A stretch of 10,660 nucleotides of DNA. It comes from CAYLZN01 sp964387935. GTDB lineage: Bacteria; Acidobacteriota; Vicinamibacteria; Vicinamibacterales; JAFNAJ01. Each line of letters starts with the position of its first letter. Positions within the stretch are counted from its first letter, which is position 1. Where the stretch lies: contig CAYLZN010000206.1 in NCBI GenBank assembly GCA_964387935.1, positions 1-10,660 on the forward strand. The letters are read 5' to 3'. Made by a program: the position numbers and the translations under genes. Positions 7,358 to 10,660 of this stretch are shown here, piece by piece. The notes under the pieces are model-generated. The model searched no databases, was not told the DNA's origin, and saw only the letters and a program-made list of their open reading frames with translations.

Positions 7358-8487
7358 CTACTCCTGATCGGTGCCGACGACCGCGCGCGCGCGAAGGTCG
7401 GCGATTTCCTCGTCGGTGAGATCCACGTCCCGCAACACCTCGTCGGTGTGCTCGCCCAGGCGGCAGGGCGGCCGCGTCAGCGCGGTGGGCGTCCGTGAGA
7501 AGCGCGGGGCCGGGGCCGGCTCGCGGATCCCGTGGCGTTCGACGAACACGTGCCGGCTGTCGAGATGCGGGTGGGCGGCAGCCTCCGCCAGCGAGAGCAC
7601 CGGTGCGACACACGCATCGCTGTCCGCAAACAGCCTCGCCCATTCGTCACGGGTCTTGCGACGAAACGCCGCCGCCAGGGCCTCGCGCAGCGCCGGCCAT
7701 CGGTGGGTGTCCCACTGCCCGGGCAGGTCTTCTGTCACCAGTCCCAGGCGACTCACCAGTTCGTCGTAGAACTTCGGCTCGATCGCACCGACGGCCACGT
7801 ACCCGCCGTCGGCCGTCTCGTAGACGGCGTACCACGGCGCCCCGCCGTCGAGCAGGTTCCTCCCGCGGGCGTCCGTCCAGATGCCGGCCGAGAAGAAGCC
7901 CGCGAGTTGCGTGAGCAGCGACGCGGTGCCGTCCACGATGGCCGCATCCACGACCTGGCCGCGCCCCGAGGTCGTCCGCTCGACGAGCGCGGCCAGCACG
8001 CCCGCGACGAGGTAGAGCGACCCGCCCGCAAAGTCGCCAAGCAGGTTGAGCGGAATCGCCGGCGGTCCGCCGGCCGACCCCATCGCGTGCAGCGCGCCGG
8101 TGAGCGCAATGTACGTGATGTCGTGGCCCGCTCGGGCGGCCAGCGGGCCGGTCTGCCCCCACCCCGTCATGCGGCCGTACACCAGCCGCGGGTTGCGGCC
8201 GAAGCAGGCCTGAGGACCGAGCCCGAGTCGCTCCATCACCCCGGGTCGATAGCCTTCGAGCAGGACGTCCGCCCGCTCGATGAGACGAAAGGCCACGGTG
8301 ACGCCATCCGGATCCTTGAGGTTGAGCGCCACCGACCNNNNNNNNNNAGGAAATTGCCGAGCAGCTGGCCCTCGGGCCGCTCGACGCGCACGACGTCCGC
8401 GCCGAGGTCGGCGAGCAGCATGGCGGCAAACGGCGCGGGGCCGATCCCTGCCATCTCGATGACGTGAATGCCGGTCAGTGGTCCCAC
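7358..8487 (-). CDS. mcr: Alpha-methylacyl-CoA racemase, CaiB/BaiF family (interrupted by assembly gap)
   Basis: A family III CoA-transferase-fold enzyme of the AMACR/MCR branch, which epimerises 2-methylacyl-CoA esters so that branched-chain acids can enter beta-oxidation. The N-terminal piece starts at GTG 8487 (MGPLTGIHVIEMAGIGPAPF) and continues ADLGADVVRVERPEG up to the Ns. The second piece resumes with SVALNLKDPDG, then VLLEGYRPGVMERLGLGP, GRMTGWGQTGPLA, GHDITYIALTGALHAMG (the histidine matching catalytic His126 of M. tuberculosis MCR), NLLGDFAGGS (Asp156 equivalent), VVDAAIVDG and VGAIEPKFYDEL (Glu241 equivalent). The motifs favour racemase over CoA-transferase. The two pieces lie in different frames only because the 10-N run is a placeholder; the last visible codon before the gap is Leu (CTN), and NGG after it fits the conserved Arg. 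First gene of the leftward operon. Why it accompanies ornithine genes is unclear. Confidence 0.9.
8338..8347. other. Assembly gap (10 Ns)
   Basis: Ten consecutive Ns lie inside the racemase gene. Reading phase on both sides requires the true insert to be 3n+2 bases if the gene is intact, whereas 10 is 3n+1, so the length is a placeholder. Homologues suggest that roughly ten residues, including an N-R-G-R/K-like segment, are missing. Confidence 0.97.
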
Positions 8488-8594
8488 GTGGCGGCGTTCC
8501 CGGGCGCCCGCGTCCGAAGCGTAGTGGAAGGCGCCGGTTCTCGCAATGGGCGCCGGCCTTCGTCGCCCGGCCGGGCGCGGGCGGCGCCCATGGC

Positions 8595-8603
8595 TGCGAT
8601 AAT
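8595..8603 (+). promoter_or_regulatory. Candidate extended -10 promoter (TGCGATAAT) for the Nudix gene
   Basis: TG-C-GATAAT matches an extended -10 with one mismatch in the hexamer. It stands out in very GC-rich DNA and lies in the divergent gap between the racemase and Nudix genes. A transcript would begin near 8609-8611, exactly where an in-frame GTG (8610) occurs. I see no -35 box, as is common for extended -10 promoters. Confidence 0.35.
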
Positions 8604-8630
8604 GGGTTCGTGTCCGCGTCGCCCTGGACC

Positions 8631-9284
8631 ATGGCTGCCAGCGTCGGAATCCTGCGCGCTCGCCTGGCCGAACCGTTGCCGGGGCTCGACGCCCAGCGCC
8701 TCATGGCGCCGCTGCCGCGGGCCGGCTGGCGACCGGCGGAGTTTCCCGCGGACGCTCGGCGCGCGGCCGCCCTGCTGCTGCTCTACCCGTGGCGAGAAGA
8801 GGCGCACGTCGCGCTGACGGTGCGCGCCGCGCACCTGCCGCACCACGGGGGTCAGGTCTCGCTGCCGGGGGGAGCCGTCGAGCGCGGCGAGCGGATCGAG
8901 GACGCGGCCTTGCGCGAGACCGCAGAGGAACTCGGCGTCGACACGTCGAGTGTGACGGTGCTGGGCCAGTTGACGCCGCTGCACATCCCGGTCAGCGGGT
9001 TCGTCCTGCATCCCGTCGTCGCGACGGCGCCCGCGCGGCCGGCGTTCGCACCCGATGCGAACGAGGTCGCCCGGGTCATCGATGCCAGCGTCGCGCGATT
9101 GTGCGATCCCCATGCCGTGCGCCTTCGATGGCGGCGCCACGAGGGACGCGAGTACGAGGTGCCGTACTTCCTGGTGGATGGTGAGATCCTGTGGGGCGCC
9201 ACGGCCATGGTGCTCGCCGAGTTCCTGGCGCTGCTGGGCCGTGCGCCGTTTCGCCCCCCGACGCCGACCGAGGACGACCGATGA
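8631..9284 (+). CDS. nudL: Nudix hydrolase, coenzyme A pyrophosphatase type (NudL/UPF0035)
   Basis: A 217-aa Nudix protein. The full Nudix box is present: G81-x5-E87-x7-R95-E96-T-A-E99-E100-L-G102-V103. The preceding segment LTVRAAHLPHHGGQVSLPGG (62-81) matches the UPF0035 signature (LTxRxxxLxxHxGQVSxPGG), which marks CoA diphosphatases that cleave CoA and its derivatives to phosphopantetheine compounds and 3',5'-ADP. The C-terminal ILWGATAMVLAEFL (186-199) is also family-like. The glutamates needed for metal binding are retained. ATG 8631 is used here, but it has no good ribosome-binding site; an in-frame GTG at 8610, seven bases after a GATAAT, could be a leaderless start adding seven residues. 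The stop overlaps the start of the zinc-ribbon gene. CoA turnover is the probable role. Confidence 0.9.
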   Translation: MAASVGILRARLAEPLPGLDAQRLMAPLPRAGWRPAEFPADARRAAALLLLYPWREEAHVALTVRAAHLPHHGGQVSLPGGAVERGERIEDAALRETAEELGVDTSSVTVLGQLTPLHIPVSGFVLHPVVATAPARPAFAPDANEVARVIDASVARLCDPHAVRLRWRRHEGREYEVPYFLVDGEILWGATAMVLAEFLALLGRAPFRPPTPTEDDR

Positions 9285-9508
9285 CCGAACGCGCGGTGCA
9301 CGTGCCAGACGTCATGCAGCCACCCGCACCCTGCCCGGGCTGCGGGAACCCGGACCGACTGTTCACCCCGAACGCGCGGCGAGCGCCGTACGACAGCCCG
9401 GTCGTTTACGAGCCCGCGTGGCAGTGCACACGCTGCGGGCGCCTCGACTTCATCGCGCCGCCGGAACAGCCTCCAGGAACGGTGGCCGCGACAGGGCCCT
9501 CACGCTGA
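9281..9508 (+). CDS. Small zinc-ribbon protein, 75 aa, function unknown
   Basis: Two CxxC knuckles, CPGC (C18, C21) and CTRC (C49, C52), are separated by 27 residues, each followed by glycine (CPGCG, CTRCG). This is a classic four-cysteine zinc ribbon. Between them is YDSPVVYEPAWQ (37-48). Outside the ribbon the protein is Pro/Ala-rich and probably flexible. The ATG overlaps the Nudix stop (ATGA, 9281-9284), implying translational coupling. Its last nine bases overlap the 3' end of the convergent receiver/DUF3052 gene. Small ribbons of this kind can bind nucleic acid or partner proteins; nothing here says which. Paired cysteines and coupling make a real gene likely. Confidence 0.72.
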   Translation: MTERAVHVPDVMQPPAPCPGCGNPDRLFTPNARRAPYDSPVVYEPAWQCTRCGRLDFIAPPEQPPGTVAATGPSR

Positions 9509-10303
9509 AGGACGCGCACGACGCCGCGCGAGCCGTAACCCGGACCACGTGGCATCGACCGCGCACACCTTGAAATCGACGAGTCCGTAAGCGAGTGCGG
9601 TCTCCCGGATATCCGTCTCCGTGAGTTCGGACGGCACGCCCGAGCTCTTCTTCGGCCACACGATCCACACCGCGCCACCCCGGTCGAGCAACGAGGCGAC
9701 TGTCGGCAGGGCGTGCTCGTACGCGTGGCGCCTTGCCAGGAAGAACAGGGTGACGTCCGGCCGCCCATGCAGCCGGCGGCGCACCTGGACGCCGGCCGGC
9801 AACTCCCCGAGCGTGCCCTCGAACCCCTCCGGCGCGCCCACGAGGGCCACGGTGTGACCGACCTTGATGCCCAGCTTTTTCGGAAGCGGCGTGCCCGAGT
9901 AGCCCAGCATCGCCGCCGCAGTCGGCACCACCGGCGCCGCGGGGGGGTGCGCGATGGCGCGGGACAGCGCGCCGTTGACACCTCGCCACGTGGTGTAGGC
10001 GGCGTCTGGCAGCGACGCCTTCACACGTGCGACCTTGGCCTCGTCGCCGCCCACGAACACGAGCGGAACAGCGCGGAGACGGCGGCGCTCGCGGGCCACT
10101 TCCCCGACGCGTCGGCCGTGGGACGGCAGCCGCGACAGATCGATGACGAGCGCGGTTGGGGGGTGAGCGTCGAGGGATTCGAGCACCGCGGGCGCCATCT
10201 CCGCGAGCCAGCTCACGTCGAAGCCGGCCGCGGAGAGACGCCGCGCGCGTTCCTGCGCCTCCGCGGCGTTCCAGTGGACCAGAACGACCCGGGGCGCCGA
10301 CAC
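9500..10303 (-). CDS. Receiver-like domain fused to DUF3052
   Basis: A 267-aa two-domain protein starting at GTG 10303. Residues 4-118 look like a response-regulator receiver fold: alternating strands and helices with VVLVH (6-10), ALVIDLS with D55 at the phospho-acceptor position, and PLVFVGGDE (80-88). The acidic pair after strand 1 is replaced (VHWN), the usual Thr/Ser after strand 4 is Gly, and the Lys-Pro after strand 5 is absent, so normal phosphorylation is doubtful. Residues 132-262 match DUF3052: LGYSGTPLPKKLGIKVG, VALVGAPEGFEGTLGELP, VWIVWPKKSSGV, LTETDIRETAL, and GLVDFKVCAVDATWSGLRL. DUF3052 has no established activity that I know. The gene begins one base after the aldolase stop, so the two are cotranscribed. 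No membrane segment is visible. Domain assignment for DUF3052 is good; the receiver assignment is by pattern. Confidence 0.82.
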   Translation of the reverse strand: MSAPRVVLVHWNAAEAQERARRLSAAGFDVSWLAEMAPAVLESLDAHPPTALVIDLSRLPSHGRRVGEVARERRRLRAVPLVFVGGDEAKVARVKASLPDAAYTTWRGVNGALSRAIAHPPAAPVVPTAAAMLGYSGTPLPKKLGIKVGHTVALVGAPEGFEGTLGELPAGVQVRRRLHGRPDVTLFFLARRHAYEHALPTVASLLDRGGAVWIVWPKKSSGVPSELTETDIRETALAYGLVDFKVCAVDATWSGLRLARRRARPSA

Positions 10304-10304
10304 G

Positions 10305-10660
<356 letters not shown>

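Noticed and set aside
6555..8467. Open frames at 6555-7367 and 7532-8467 antisense to the COG1915 and racemase genes
   Set aside because: Both are shadows of genes with clear family motifs, and the second also runs through the N gap.
8502..8588. Four GGCGCC sites (8503, 8530, 8549, 8583) in the racemase/Nudix intergenic region, two extended to GGCGCCGG
   Set aside because: The spacing is irregular (27, 19 and 34 bases) and the hexamer is common in this GC-rich DNA, including inside genes. There is not enough to call an operator array.

Overview
The window is a dense, strongly GC-rich bacterial chromosome segment. Genes are closely packed, several start with GTG, and some neighbours overlap by ATGA. 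A run of exactly 10 Ns inside one gene points to a scaffolded, probably metagenome-derived, assembly. The gene content (bacterial COG2403-type GTPase, DUF3052 fusion, DhnA-type class I aldolase) would fit Acidobacteriota such as Vicinamibacteria, but that placement is a guess; no marker gene is present.

Layout. Positions 1-36 hold the first 12 codons of a leftward gene that probably encodes an exported protein. Positions 37-605 contain no convincing large gene, only one possible 74-codon ORF with a good Shine-Dalgarno and two strong hairpins. A rightward operon follows: ornithine aminotransferase (606-1811), a cyclic-2,3-diphosphoglycerate-synthetase-like predicted GTPase (1815-3155) and an APC-superfamily amino-acid permease (3188-4495). 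It converges on a leftward group whose transcription order is: alpha-methylacyl-CoA racemase (8487-7358, interrupted by the N run), COG1915/TIGR00300 ornithine-cyclodeaminase-type protein (7349-6261), RidA (6264-5866) and an unrecognised 406-aa protein (5771-4551). Divergent from the racemase are a CoA-pyrophosphatase Nudix gene (8631-9284) and a 75-aa zinc-ribbon protein (9281-9508). Converging on these from the right edge are the C-terminal part of a class I fructose-bisphosphate aldolase (beyond 10660 to 10305) and a receiver-like/DUF3052 fusion (10303-9500).

How the genes may work together. The two converging operons share a theme of ornithine and proline. The aminotransferase converts ornithine to glutamate semialdehyde/pyrroline-5-carboxylate. 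The COG1915 protein belongs to a family with ornithine-to-proline cyclodeaminase activity. RidA removes reactive enamine/imine intermediates of amino-acid deamination and is translationally coupled to that gene. The permease may move the amino acid. The roles of the GTPase-like protein and the racemase in this neighbourhood are unexplained.

Most notable points: the COG1915 protein appears to lack about 50 residues near its C-terminus relative to its family; a COG2403 GTPase sits in an ornithine operon; the 406-aa protein has a metalloprotease-like layout with both HExxH histidines replaced by arginine; and a receiver-like domain lacking its acidic pocket is fused to DUF3052 one base downstream of an aldolase gene. 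No tRNA, rRNA, CRISPR array, insertion sequence or clear intrinsic terminator was seen.
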